Assembly (NCBI RefSeq): GCF_030269445.1
Contig: NZ_BSTJ01000014.1
Location: 124,001 to 188,000, forward strand
Source: Actinoallomurus iriomotensis
GTDB taxonomy: Bacteria > Actinomycetota > Actinomycetes > Streptosporangiales > Streptosporangiaceae
Length of the DNA stretch: 64,000 nucleotides
Direction: 5' to 3'
Below, in pieces: positions 1 through 12,000 of this stretch (its first letter is position 1; each line of letters starts with the position of its first letter). The notes under the pieces were generated by a model. That model had not been told where the DNA came from and made no database searches. It saw nothing but the letters and a program-made list of their open reading frames with translations. Position numbers and translations under genes: made by a program.

Positions 1-3000
1 CCCGCAGGATCATCAGGGCCGTGGCGTCTCTCGGCGTCAGGCCCTGCTCGGCGGCGGCGCGAAGCTGGTCCTCGCTCAGGGTGGTGTCCAGGAGCCGGTC
101 GTAGCCGCGCAGGTGGGGCGGGGTCAGCGCGTCGTCCGGCCCGCGCTCACCGGGGGGCGCCAGCGACCGGTCGATCCAGTCGTACATGCCGGCCGCTTCG
201 TCGCCGAAGACCGTGTGCGGCGTCTCATCGGCGAGCCCGGCCTCGTGCCAGGCGAGAAGGCTGTCGTACGCCCGCTGCCCCACGTGCTCGCCCGTGGCGA
301 GCACCGCCCGGAGGAACGCCCGCCCGTCACTCCCGGATGACAGTTCCCGGTAGGCCGCGAAGAGCGTTCCGGCGCGGTCGGAGGGCAGGGCGGAGGCGAG
401 GTACCCGCCGATCGTCCGGACCCGTTCGCGCCACTCGTCGTCGCGCGCGCCGTCGTCGCGGGTCGCGACGCCCGTCAGGGTGTTCCAGTGCCGGACCCCG
501 TTCTCGGCCGCCGCCATCGTGGCGAACAGGTCCCACTCCGAGCCGTCCGTGAGGAGGCGGTCCAGCTCCGCCGCCGCGCCGTCCCGGCGGCCGCCGGTGA
601 GGACCGCGGCGGCGGCGTCCTCGTCCATCAGGGTGGAGAGCCGCCCGTGCACAAGCCGCGCGAAGTCGCGGGCGGCGCCCCACGTGGCCGGGTCCGCGGC
701 CAGCGCCCGGGCCAGCGCGGACTCGTACGAGTCGACGAGCCGGGGCCAGTCGGGGCCGTAGACGACGCGGAACGCGGACGGCCGGACCGACCCGGGCGCC
801 TCGGGCGGCGGTGCCAGGCTCCGCAGCTCGGCTCCCGCCGCCTCGACGCTCGCGAGATCCTCGGGGGGCGGCGTGAGCAGGCGCTCGGCGCGGGAGCGCA
901 GCGTGTGCATCGTGTCGGCGAGGACCGCCCGGTGGGCCTGCGCGCTCTCCGCGCTGACCTGCGACTCGCCGTACGCGCGGATCTCCGCCACGGTCATGCC
1001 GTCGTGCAGCCCGGGCAGGGCGGTCATCGTGGTCGCGTCGTTCAGCCGTACCTTCGGCGCCCCGGCGACCAGGCCGGAACGCAGGAAGTCCGCGACGGTC
1101 CAGCGGAGGTCCTGCACCCGGTACGCGAGCGGCCCCGCCGCAGGCCGGCCCTGCCGGTCCCGGAACCGCTGGTCGGCGTCCGGTATCCGGTCCAGGAACG
1201 AGCGCTCGAACATCCCCAGGAACGCGTCGGCGTCGGCGCGCAGGAAGTCCTGCACGTCCTTCGGCAGGGCTGCCAGCAGCACGTCCGGGTCGAGGCGTTC
1301 GAGCAGGGCCGCGTTGGACTTGTCCCAGCCGCCGCGGAGCCGGCCGTTGGCCAGCATCGCCCCCTCGACGTACAGCACGGCGGCGTGGTGGCGGAGCTCC
1401 TGCACCGCGCGGTCGGGCAGGTCGAGGTAGCGGTTCGCGACCGCCGGGTCCGCCGGGACGTACCCGAGGAAACGCCGGCCGATGTAGCGCGCCGTGACCC
1501 GGTCGGCGAAGTTCAGCGCGTCGCCCAGGTGGTCCTTGGTGAAGTACCCGAAGCTCTGGTCGCGCCAGGTGTGTTCGAGCACGTGCGCGAAGAGCGCGTG
1601 CCCGACGACCGGGTGGAAGTCGATGTTGAGGTGGTCGTGCGACCCGGCCGGCGCGCCGACCGGCCGTGGCCCGGCGGACCAGCCCCGCCCGAGTTCGGTG
1701 AGCGACCAGCCCTCCGGCAGGACGCTTTCGAGCGGGACCTCGGCGGTCAGGCCGTCGAGCGTGGCCCCGAAGCTCCGCTCCACCTCGTGCCCGTGGTCGG
1801 GGTCGGCGTGACCCGTCTCGTCCTCGAAGACGCGCAGGATCCCGAACGTGGCCTCGATGACCGCGATCGTCCGCTGCTCGCCCGTGCCGCCGGCCCGGAT
1901 CGCCTCGTCCCGGTCGACGTACAGGCGGCCGTTCGGGCCGAGGGGGGCGTCCTTGGTCTCGATGGCCAGCCAGGCGCCGTCCGGACCGGTCGCCAGCGCC
2001 TTCCCTCGTACGACGGTGAGGTTCGGCGGCGGGTTCGGGTGCGACAGGGTGGCCCAGTACTCCTTCTCCGCAGCCATGCCTCCGCCGCGGACCCGCGGCG
2101 CGGATTCGGTGCCGGGCAACCGGGGCGCGCCGTGCGCCGACGAGAGCGCGTTCGGGTCCGGCGCCGAGAGCGAGAGCGGCGAGGGCGGGTCCAGCTCGGC
2201 CGCGTCGTCGGCCGTCAGCCCCTCAGGCCCGGAGACCGGGGACGGGTCCGGCGACTGGCCGCCGGTCATCGCCCGGTGCGGCGGCACCAGGTCGGCGAGC
2301 ACGGCCGGGTCGCCGGTCAGGTCGCGCGGGGCGAAGGTCGTGTCGATCCAGTCGTACAGGTCGGCGGCCTCGCCGTCGAAGATCTCCTCGGGCACCGGGT
2401 GGGCGGGATCGTCGCCGAACCCGGTGAACCGCCACGCGGCGAGGGTCTCGTACAAGGTCCCCGAGGTGGCGAGCGCCGCGCGCAGCAACGAGGCGCGGTC
2501 GTCCGGCCCGAGGTCGAGGTAGCGGAAGACCCGGAACAGGAACTCCAGCTGCTCGGACCTGCGACGCCCGGGCCGGTAACCGCGGTCGATCATCTCGTCG
2601 ATCCAGCGCTCCTCGCGGAGCGGCGGGCGCTGGATCAGGTCCCAGCCGAGCCGGTCGCGGTTGGAACCAACGGCCGAGCGGAACGCGGACATGAGGTCGG
2701 CGAGGTTCCATCCGGCGTCGTCGTCGATCCGCTGCTCCCACTCCGCGTCGGACAGCTTCCCGAGCGGGTCCAGGTGACTCCGGATGGCCGACTTGTCGGG
2801 GGTGGCGACGTTGAGCAGGCGGTCCAGCTTGCGCAGGGCCCGGCGGACGGGGCCGACCAGGCGCGGGTCGCCGGCCAGCGCGGCGGTCAGCGCGCTCTGG
2901 TAGCGGCTGACCAGGCGGTCCCAGCTGAGCTCGGCGTACGCCGCGGCGTGCCGGACCCGCCCGCCGTCGGCGAGCAACCGCTCGAACGAGCGCAACCCCT

Positions 3001-6000
3001 GGTAGGCGTCGTTCTCCGTCTGGGTCCGATTGAACGGGCTGCCGTCGAGCAGGCCCTCCTTCACCGACCCGAAGTACTCCTCCATGAGCTGCACGATCTT
3101 CGGGTCGTGCGCGCGGAGCTCCTCCGCGGTGTGGAGGCGCTCCAGCTTGGTGATCACGTCGACGCCGGCGTTCACCTCGAAGAAGACGGCGACCGCCTGC
3201 GCGAAGTACTCGTAGGCGTTGCGAGAGGAGTAGTTCTGCCGGTCCGGCCGCTTCGGGTCGAACAGGTCACCGTCGGGCCACTTGCCCGTCCCAGACGTTT
3301 TCCGCTCGTCGTAGTACTTCTGGACCCGATCCCAATCTCTGTCGGACAGCCCGTGTTCGTGCAAGAGATGCGCGAACTCGTGCACCACGACGCTGAAGCC
3401 GTTTGTGGGGTCGTCGGCGATGAGCGACCTCTCGCCGGTGATGTCCTCCTCGGGCGTCACGGCGACCGTGCCGTCCATCAGCCCCAGGTGGGTCTCAGCG
3501 ATCCTGCCGCTGATCAGGTGACCGGCCTCTCCCGACCAGGGCGCCCGGACGGTCAGGCTCTCCCCCCTCGGGATGATCACCAGCCGGGCGCCGCGGTCGA
3601 GCATCCGCATGGCCGCGTCCGGCGCGAATTTCAGCATCCGGGTCATGACCTTCACGGCCACCTCCCGGATCACCGCCGCCTGCTCGGCCTCCGGCGGCAC
3701 CTGGAGCATTAGCCGCGCCGCCGCTTCCGCGAACTCCGGGCTGCTGTCCTTCAGCCGGTCGGACAGCCGGAGCACGAACTCCCGGCTCGAGGCCAGCGTC
3801 TCCCGCTGCGGCTGCGACAGTGTGTTCAGCTCGTTCGCCCGCTCCTCCGGCGTGAGATCCGCGAGCCGGTTCGCCTCGTCCACGAACGACGCCGGCCAGT
3901 CCGGCACCGTCGGGAACCGGTACTGCGGGTTCGCGTGCGTCGACCCCGGCGGGCCGGTCGGCGGAGTCCGCTGCGCCGGTGCGTTGGCGGTCGGCGCGAG
4001 CGCTCTGCCGTCGGAGCGCAGGCGCGACGCGTCGGCCGTCGAATCGTCCAGCGGGATGTGGACCGCCTCGGTGGCACCCTCGGTCCGCGTCAGGTAAATG
4101 CCGGAGGAGTCCGCGACCAGCGTGTACGGCGCGGCCTCGGTCTCCGGCAGGGCCAGCAGGGCCCGCAGCTCGTCGGCGTTGGCGACCTGGCCGATCCAGC
4201 CGCTGTCGCCGCGCAGGAACGCGCCGCTCGGCACGTGCACGAAGTCGTCGCCGAACCGCACCCAGCCCTCGGGGGACAGCAGGCGTCCGTCCGGGAGCCG
4301 GATCGTGCCCGAGTCGCCGACCTCGTACCGCAGCGGTTCCGAGGTCGACGCGAGCGAGCGCTGGAAGGAGTGCCACCGCTCGGCGCCCTTGCCGGTGTGC
4401 ACCGGCACCTCGCCGGCCGGGCGCGTCGTCAGCCCGCCGGACCGGGGCTCGCCGACCGTCAGCTCGTGGCCGATCGGCCAGTGCGCCACCAGCGGATCGA
4501 TCCCGGTGTCCCGCGACCCGCCGAGCAGACCGCCCTGCTCGCGGTGCGGCGGGAGCAGGTCGGCCAGCACCGCCGGGTCGCTCGTCAGGTCACGCGGCCG
4601 GAACGTCGCGTCGACCCAGTCGTACAGGTCGGCCGCCTCGCCGTCGAGGATCTCCTCGGGCACCTCGTGCGCGGGGTCGTCGCCGAGCCCGACGTACCGC
4701 CACGCGGCGAGGGTGTCGTACAGGGAGCCGCCGGTGGCCAGCGCCGCGCGCAGGAACAGCGCGCGGTCCTGCGGCCCGAACCCGAAGTAGTGGAAGACCC
4801 GGAACACGAACTCCGTCCGGTCGGACAGACGACGGCCGGGCCGGTAGCCGCGGTCGATCATCTCGTCGACCCAGCGGTTCTCGTACAGCGGGAAGGGACG
4901 CTTGATCATGTCCCAGCCGAGCAGGTCACGGTTGTTGTTGACGGCCGAGCGGAACGCGGTCATGACGGTGGCGAGCGTCCAGCCGGCGTCGTCGTCGAGC
5001 CGCTGCCGGTACTCGGCGTCGGAGAGCTGCTGACCCGGGGCCACGAAGCTGCGGACCGGAGACTTGCCGGGCGCGCTGACCGAGAGCCTGCGATCCAGCT
5101 CGCGGAGGGCCCGGCGGACGGGGGCGATCAGACGGGTGTCGTTCCCGAGCGCGGTGCTCAGCGCGTTCTGGTAGTGGCGGATCGCGATGTCCCACTTGGG
5201 CTCCGCGTACTTCGCGGCGTGCCGGACCACGCCGCCGTCCGCGAGGTACCGCTCGAACGACCGGAGCGTCGTGAAGCCCGCGTTGTCGAGCTGGGTCCGC
5301 GTCAGCGGGCTGCCCTCGAGCCGGTCCCCGGCCTTCCCGAAGTACTTCTCCATCAGCGTCACGATCGTCGGATCGTGCGCGCGCAGTTCCTCGGCGGTGT
5401 GGAGGCGCTCCAGCCCGGTGGTCGGGTCCTTGCCCGGGTTGATCTCGAAGAAGGCGGACACCGCCTGCGCGAAGTACTCGTAGACGTTGAAGGAGGAGTA
5501 GTTCTGCCGGTGCGGCCGCTTCGGGTCGAACAGGTCGCCGTCGGGCCACTTGCCCGTCCCGGAGTGCTTCCGCTGGTCGAAGTGGGCCTGGAGCAGGTCC
5601 CGGTCGGCGTCGGTCAGCCCGTAGACGTGCATGAGATGGGCGAACTCGTGCGCCACGACGTTGCTGCCGCCGGGGTGGTCGGTGTTGAACAGCGCCGGCT
5701 CACCGGTGAGGCTCTCCTCCGCGGCCGAGGCGACCGTGCCGTACTGCGCGCCCCGCTGGACCTCCATGGGCGAGCGGTGCATCAGCACGCCGGCGTCCGT
5801 CGTCCAGGGTTCGCGTTGGATGATGCTCTCACCGCGCGGGGTGATCAGCAGCCGCGCGCCCCCGTCGAGCATCCGCACCGCCGTGTCCGGCGAGTTCCGC
5901 AGCATCCGGGTCATGGTCCGGATGGCCAGGTCCCGGCTCGTCCCCGCCTCGTCGACCTCCGGCGGCACCTGGAGCATCAGCCGGGCCGCCGCCTCCGCGA

Positions 6001-9000
6001 ACTCCTCGTTCTGGTTGCTCAGCCCGTCCTTCAGGCGGAGCACGAAGTCCTGGTTCGAGGCGAGCGTCTCCCGCTCCGGCTGGGTGAAGGCCTCCAGCGT
6101 GTTCCGGCGCTCCTGCGGCGTCATGCCCGCGAGCCGGTCGGCCTCGTCCTGGAACGACGCCGGCCAGCCCGACACGGTCGGCAGCCGGTAATTCGGGTTC
6201 GCGGGCGTCGACCCCGGCGGCCCGGCGTGAATCTTCGGCTGCTGCGTCGACCCGCCACCCGCGGTCGGAGCGCCCAGGGCGCCTTCGTGACCGCCGCCCA
6301 CGGCCCAGGCCGGCGCCCGGGAGACGACCGTGAGGTCGGGCCCGAACTCCTCCAGCAGTTCCTCGATCGTGGTGAGCTGCAACGCGCCGGGTGCCTCGGC
6401 GCCGGCGTTCGCCTCTCGTTGCGCCGCCAGGTACTGGGAGTGGCTGAGCACCTGCTGACGGCCGAACGCGTCAAGCGTCCCCGTCGCGAGGGCCACATGG
6501 TGCGCGTCACCGAACGACACCCAGTGCCCGCGCGGAACCACCGGCCCGACCCTCCCGTCGGCGCCCAGCATGTGCCGGGTGGTGGCGCCCGAGCCGACCA
6601 GCTCCATGATCGTGCTGGTGTGGGCCTCGTACGCCTGACCGATCGCGTCCTCCTCGGAGAACCCGGAGGCCATGGCCCGGTCGAACGTCCGGACGGCCGC
6701 GTCGGTCGCGGCGTCGTGCACGCCGACCAGCCACTCCTTGTTCACGGCGCCGGCCTGGTGGGCGAGGAGGAGGATCACCTGCCAGCAGTTCATCGACCCG
6801 GATGTCGTCGGCTCCGGCCCGGTGCCACGGATCCAGCGGGCGAAGTCGTTGGGCAGCCCGAACATGCCGGTCTCCGACAGGCGGAACCCGTCGTCGGCGT
6901 CCGGCCCGGAGTTGCCCCACCACTCGTAGGAGCCGACGGAGTCCTGCCCGAGCCGCACCACCTCATCCACCGGATCGCGGAAGTCGTGCGACGGCGCCAT
7001 GCCCATCATCGCCGAGCTCGTCTGCGGCCGGCCGTCCTGCCGCGGCTCCGCCATGGCGCCGAAGCCGTTCGGACCGTCCACGTACACCGGCGCGGGGTGG
7101 CGGGACGGGTCGGTGGGCCGCCACTCGGCGACCTGGTCCGCCGGCCGCAGGACCGTACCGTCGGGCAGGTACGTCGTCCAGGGCGACGTCCGGCCGTCCG
7201 GGCGGACCGGCAGGTGGAGCAGCGCCGGCCCGCCGTCGGCCCCCGGCCCGGGCGCGAACAGCGCGGTGTGGATGCGGATGCCGTGCTCCTGGGCCAGGGA
7301 CCGCAGGGTCGCCGCCGCCTGCTCGGAGTACTCGGCGCCGGCCAGCATGAGCAGGTCGGTGACCCCGGCCTCGGCCAGCTCCGGCACGGAGCCGGCCGCG
7401 AAGAGCTCCGGTGCGCCGACCATGTCGTGGTGGCCCGCGAAGACGAATGTGGTCTCCGGGTCGGCCAGCGGCACGGGGAAGCGCGCCGTGGCCAGGGCGC
7501 CGGTCGCCGGGTCCCGGCGCCACGCCACGACTTCTTCGGGAACCTGCTTGAACAGCGGTTCCCACCGCCGCCAATCCGCGTCACGGAAGTACCCGACGCC
7601 GTAGGGGGCCTCGTGGCCGGAGCGGTAGATCTCTTGGGGCAGGACGGTCCGCGAGGACCGGACGATGCCGCTGTCCGGGAGGACCGACAGCTCGACATGG
7701 CGCGCGCCTGTGGCCGGGTCGGTGACGGTACGGACCGCGCCGACGCCGTACGTTCCGTCCTCGGGCACGAAGGACAGCGTGCCGTGGCCGGACGCCGGCC
7801 CGAACCTGCCGGTGGATCTGACCTCCCCGTCGAAGTCGGCCACCACGACCCAGCCCGGCTCCGCGCCCGGTTCGACGCTCGCCATGGCCTCCTCGGCCGA
7901 ACCCCAGAGGCGCCGCCCCGCGGACAGCGGAATCCGCGTGCCCGCCGCCGTGCCGGGCAGCGCGTGCGGCTCGCCCGGCTGCCACCATGCCGTCCAGACC
8001 CGGGCCGTCACCTCGGGAAGGCGAGCGAGACCCCGGTACGCGAACCGCCGTTGCAGATCGGCCAGCGGGTCCGCGCCCTCCGGCGGCAGGTCGTGCAGCG
8101 CCAGCAGGGCGGCGGCCTCCTGGGGCATGAGGCCGATCTCCTCCGCGGCGGCCGTGGCGTCCGCGGAGAGAGACCACGAGACCAGGCGGTCGTACACGTC
8201 ACGGTGCGGCGGCGTCAGCCGGGCCAGCCACAGCGGGTCGGTCACTCCCCTGCGGAGCGCGAACGTACGGCCGACCCACTCGTACAGCTCGAACGCCTCG
8301 CTGCTCAGCGCCTGCCGCGCCGTGTCCCGGCCGAACCCGGCGCGATGCCAGGCCTGCACGATGTCGTACAGCGGCTGCCCCAGCGGGACCCGCCACGCGA
8401 TCATCGCGGCGAGAAGGCCCCGGCCGCTCTCCTCCGGGTTCGCCAGCCACCGATAGTGGGCGAATATCCGCTCCACGTCGGCGGCCGGCTGCTCGGCCAG
8501 GCGATAACCCCGTGCCTCCATCCGCGTGCGCCACCAGGCGCTGCGCGGCCCGGGGTCGTGGAAGCCGATCCGGTTCGTCCACGTCTGGGGCAGCCTGCGG
8601 GCCGCGCCTTCGAGGGTCCGCATCAGCGCGGCCAGGTCCATGTTCCCGGGGTCGGCCGAGTGCGGGCTCCGGGGCAGCCGGCGGACCGCGGCGCGGGCGG
8701 CGGACAGCGTGGCCTCGCGCTGTCCCAGCACGCTCGCGGCGGCCTGCTCGTACTGGGCCCGCTCGTCCGGGAGCTTTCCGGCGTACAGCAGGCCGAAGCG
8801 CGGGGGCGGGCCGGGCGGAAGGGGCTCGCCGGGCGGATCCAGGGCTCGCAGCTCCGCGAGATCGTGGTCGAGGCGCGCCACATCCTCGGGGGTGGGGTGA
8901 TGGAGCCGCTCGGCCGTGGAGTAGAGCTCGACCGCCTTGCCCGTGAGCGCCTTGTGCAGTTCCCGCGACTTCTCCGCGTTCACCTGCGGCTGCCCGAAGA

Positions 9001-12000
9001 CACGTCCCTCGAGCACGTCCTTGCCGAGTGTGCCGCCGGCGGTGTCACGCTCCGTCAGGACGGTGCTGGCGGCGAAGTCGTCCAGGTGGACATCCAGATC
9101 GCCGGTCAGCCCGGCGACCAGGTAGTTCTTGACGCCCAGCTCGTCCGGTACGTCGAGGATCGACTTTCCGTCCGCGGGCGGCGTTTTCCCGGCCGCGGCG
9201 GCGCGTTGCCGGTAGTCCGGAACACGAGCCAGGTACGACCGTTCGAAGGCCGCCAGGAACGCCGCCTGGTCCTCGCTCAGGAAGGAGCGTGCCCGCTCCG
9301 GCAGGTCGCGGAACGCCGACCCCGGGTCGCGACGTACGAGGACGGCGGCGTTGGACTTCGTGTTGCCCGGCTGGAAGTCGCCGGTGAGGCGCATCGCCCC
9401 GACGATGTACAGCTGCGCGGCATGGAACCGGATCTCCTGCACCGCGAGGTCGCCGAGATCCAGCCACGGGTACAGCGCGCGGACGTCGTCCGCGATGCGT
9501 CCCAGGTACTCCTGGGACAGGAAACGCGCCGCGACGAAGTCGGCGAAGTCCAGCGCGTCGGCCAGGTGATCCTTGGTGAAGTAGCCGTGGCTCTGGTCCC
9601 GCCAGGTGCGCTCCAAAAAGTACTTCAGGTACGGGTGGCCCACGGCGGGCACCACGCCGACGTTGATGTGGTCGTGCGAGCCCGCCGGCGCGCCGACCGG
9701 CCGGGGCCCGATCAGCCAGCCCTGGCCCTCCTCCGTCACGGTCCAGCCGCGCGGCAGGATGCCGTCGAGGGAGTGCGTGGCCGGCCCGCCGTGCTCGCCG
9801 GGAATCGTGTCCAGCACGATCTCCAGCGCCTGCTCGGCTTTGAACGACTCGTCCGGGTCGGCGTACTCGAGCTCCTCCGGAAGGTCCCGCAGTACCCCGA
9901 AGATCGGTTCGGGCACCAGGATGACCTGCCTCGTCGCCCTCCCACCGGCCTCGACGGCCTCCGCTTCGGAGATGAAGTAACGCCCGTCCGGCGTCTGGAA
10001 GACGTTCTTGTGCTCCACGGTCAGCTCGGCACCGTCCGGGCCCACGGCCAGCACGATGTCGTCCATGCTGTAGAGCGACACGCCTTCGGGAGGCTTGAGG
10101 ACGGACCAGTACTCCTTCTCCTTGCCCGACCCTCCGCCGCGCAGGCGCATCGGATCGAGCCGCGCGACGAGCTCTCGCGCCAGGTCGGACAAGGGGGCAC
10201 GCTGCTCCGTCACACCGGCCCAGAACTCTTCGAACGCGTCGGCGATCTCCTCGCTCTCCCGGTCCTCGCCGACGATCAGGGACCCGATCCGGTCGAGCTC
10301 ATCGGCGTCCACGCGGATGGCCCGCGTGGCGAGATCACCGGACGCGCCGGTCGGCGCCGCACCGTTCTCGGCCAGGTACTCGGTCGCGAGCCGCGTCAGG
10401 AGGTCATGCAGGTCGCGGACGGTCTCCGGCGCCATGGACGTCTCGGTCGGCCGGGCCACCGACACTCGCACGCCGCGCAGCCGCAGCGTCTCGGCGACCG
10501 CCGGGTCGGCGCCGAGCACCATCGCCAGGATCCCCGTCAGCCGCAGGATATCCAGGTCCGGCTGCGCCGGTGTGTCGACCAAGGAGCCGACGAACTCCTG
10601 CCCGCGCCGCATCTCCTCGTCTACCAGGTCGCCGGCCTCGTGCGGCGGCGTCATCGACCGTGGCGTCGTGCTCAGCTCCGCAGAGGTGACCGGCTCCGGC
10701 GCCTCGGCCGGGTCGGTCCGCGAGACGCGCTGTTCCGGCGTCTCCGTCGCGAGGTCGGGGACGGGCCGCGTGAGCCGAGGCGGCGGCGCCCAGGGCCCGA
10801 CGGCCGGGTCGCCGATGTCTCGGACGGGACTGAGCGGCGACTCGTCGTGCTCTCCCAGGCCGGGCGGTGTCAGCCCGGCGAGCACGTCCCGGTCGACGGT
10901 ACGGTCGCGTAGAGCGAACTCACGGTCGATCCAGGCGTACAGGTCGGTCGCCTCGCCGGCCAGGATCTCGGCGGGCACCGTGAAGCCGAGGTCACCGTGG
11001 GACTCGGCCCAGCGCCACGCCCGCACCGTGTCGAACAGCGGCCGGGACATCGCCGCGCCCCAGGCCATCGCCGCCTGGAAGAACAGCCGGTCCTCCTCCG
11101 GCCCGAAGCCCAGTTTCCCGTAGACCCGGAAGATCCACTCGGCCTGGTCGGGCGGCAGGAAGTGCACGTTGTAACCACGGGCGCCGCGCATCTCGGCGAA
11201 CCACTCGCCATCGCGCGGGGCCCGGACGTGGGGAGCCTCGTCCCACAGCGCGCGCAGCGCCGGGTCGTGGTGGGCGACCGCCCGGCTGAGCGCGGTCATG
11301 ACGTCGTTCAGACCCCACTCCGAGTCACTGCCGAGCAGCCGCTCCAGCTCCTCCGCCGGATACTCGGAGAAGCCCGCCGCGGCCTCCTCCCGCCCCAGGC
11401 GCTCCCCGAGCACGGTGAACAGGCGGCCCGCGACCTCGCGCGCCGTCCGGAGCACCTCCGGGTCCGCGGCCGGCACCCGGCCCACGGCCCGCTCGTACGC
11501 CAGACGCGCCAAGACCCAGGAGGCGCGGGCGTACACGTGCCCGTACACGACCGGCAGGACGGGTGCGTCGTCGGCGTCCCGTGACGGTTCCCACCCGGCG
11601 AGGAGGTCGTCGGTGCCCTCGCTCGTCCGCTGCGGCCAGCCCGGCGGCCGGTACGGCGCGAGCGACGTCTCCTCGACCGGTTCGACCGTCGTCGGGCGTT
11701 GAGCCTCGTCCTCCAAGGTGAGGCGCCGGGACACCTGCTCGAAGTACTCACCCGTGCCCTCGATGGCGTCGCGAGCGGGCGCCGGTCCGGCGTTCTCCCG
11801 CAGGTGGGGCGGCGTCAGTTCGGGGAGCAGGCGCGGGTCGTCGGTACGGTCGCGCGGGGTGAACTCCGTGTCGATCCAGGCGTGCAGGTCCGTCGTCTGA
11901 CCGGCCAGGACCTCGGCGGGCACCGCGAAGCCCTGCTCGCCGAGTCCGGCCGCGTGCCACGCCCGCACCGTGTCGAACAGCGGCCGGGACACCGCCGTGC

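Noticed and set aside
488-3712. Long plus-strand reading frame opposite the giant gene
   Set aside because: It is Arg/Gly/Val-rich text without domains and lies antisense to clearly coding modules (HEFAH, SHDH). High GC makes such shadow frames common.
3935-10912. 2325-codon plus-strand open frame
   Set aside because: It mirrors the giant minus-strand gene; its composition is Arg/Val/Pro-biased and has no recognisable motif.
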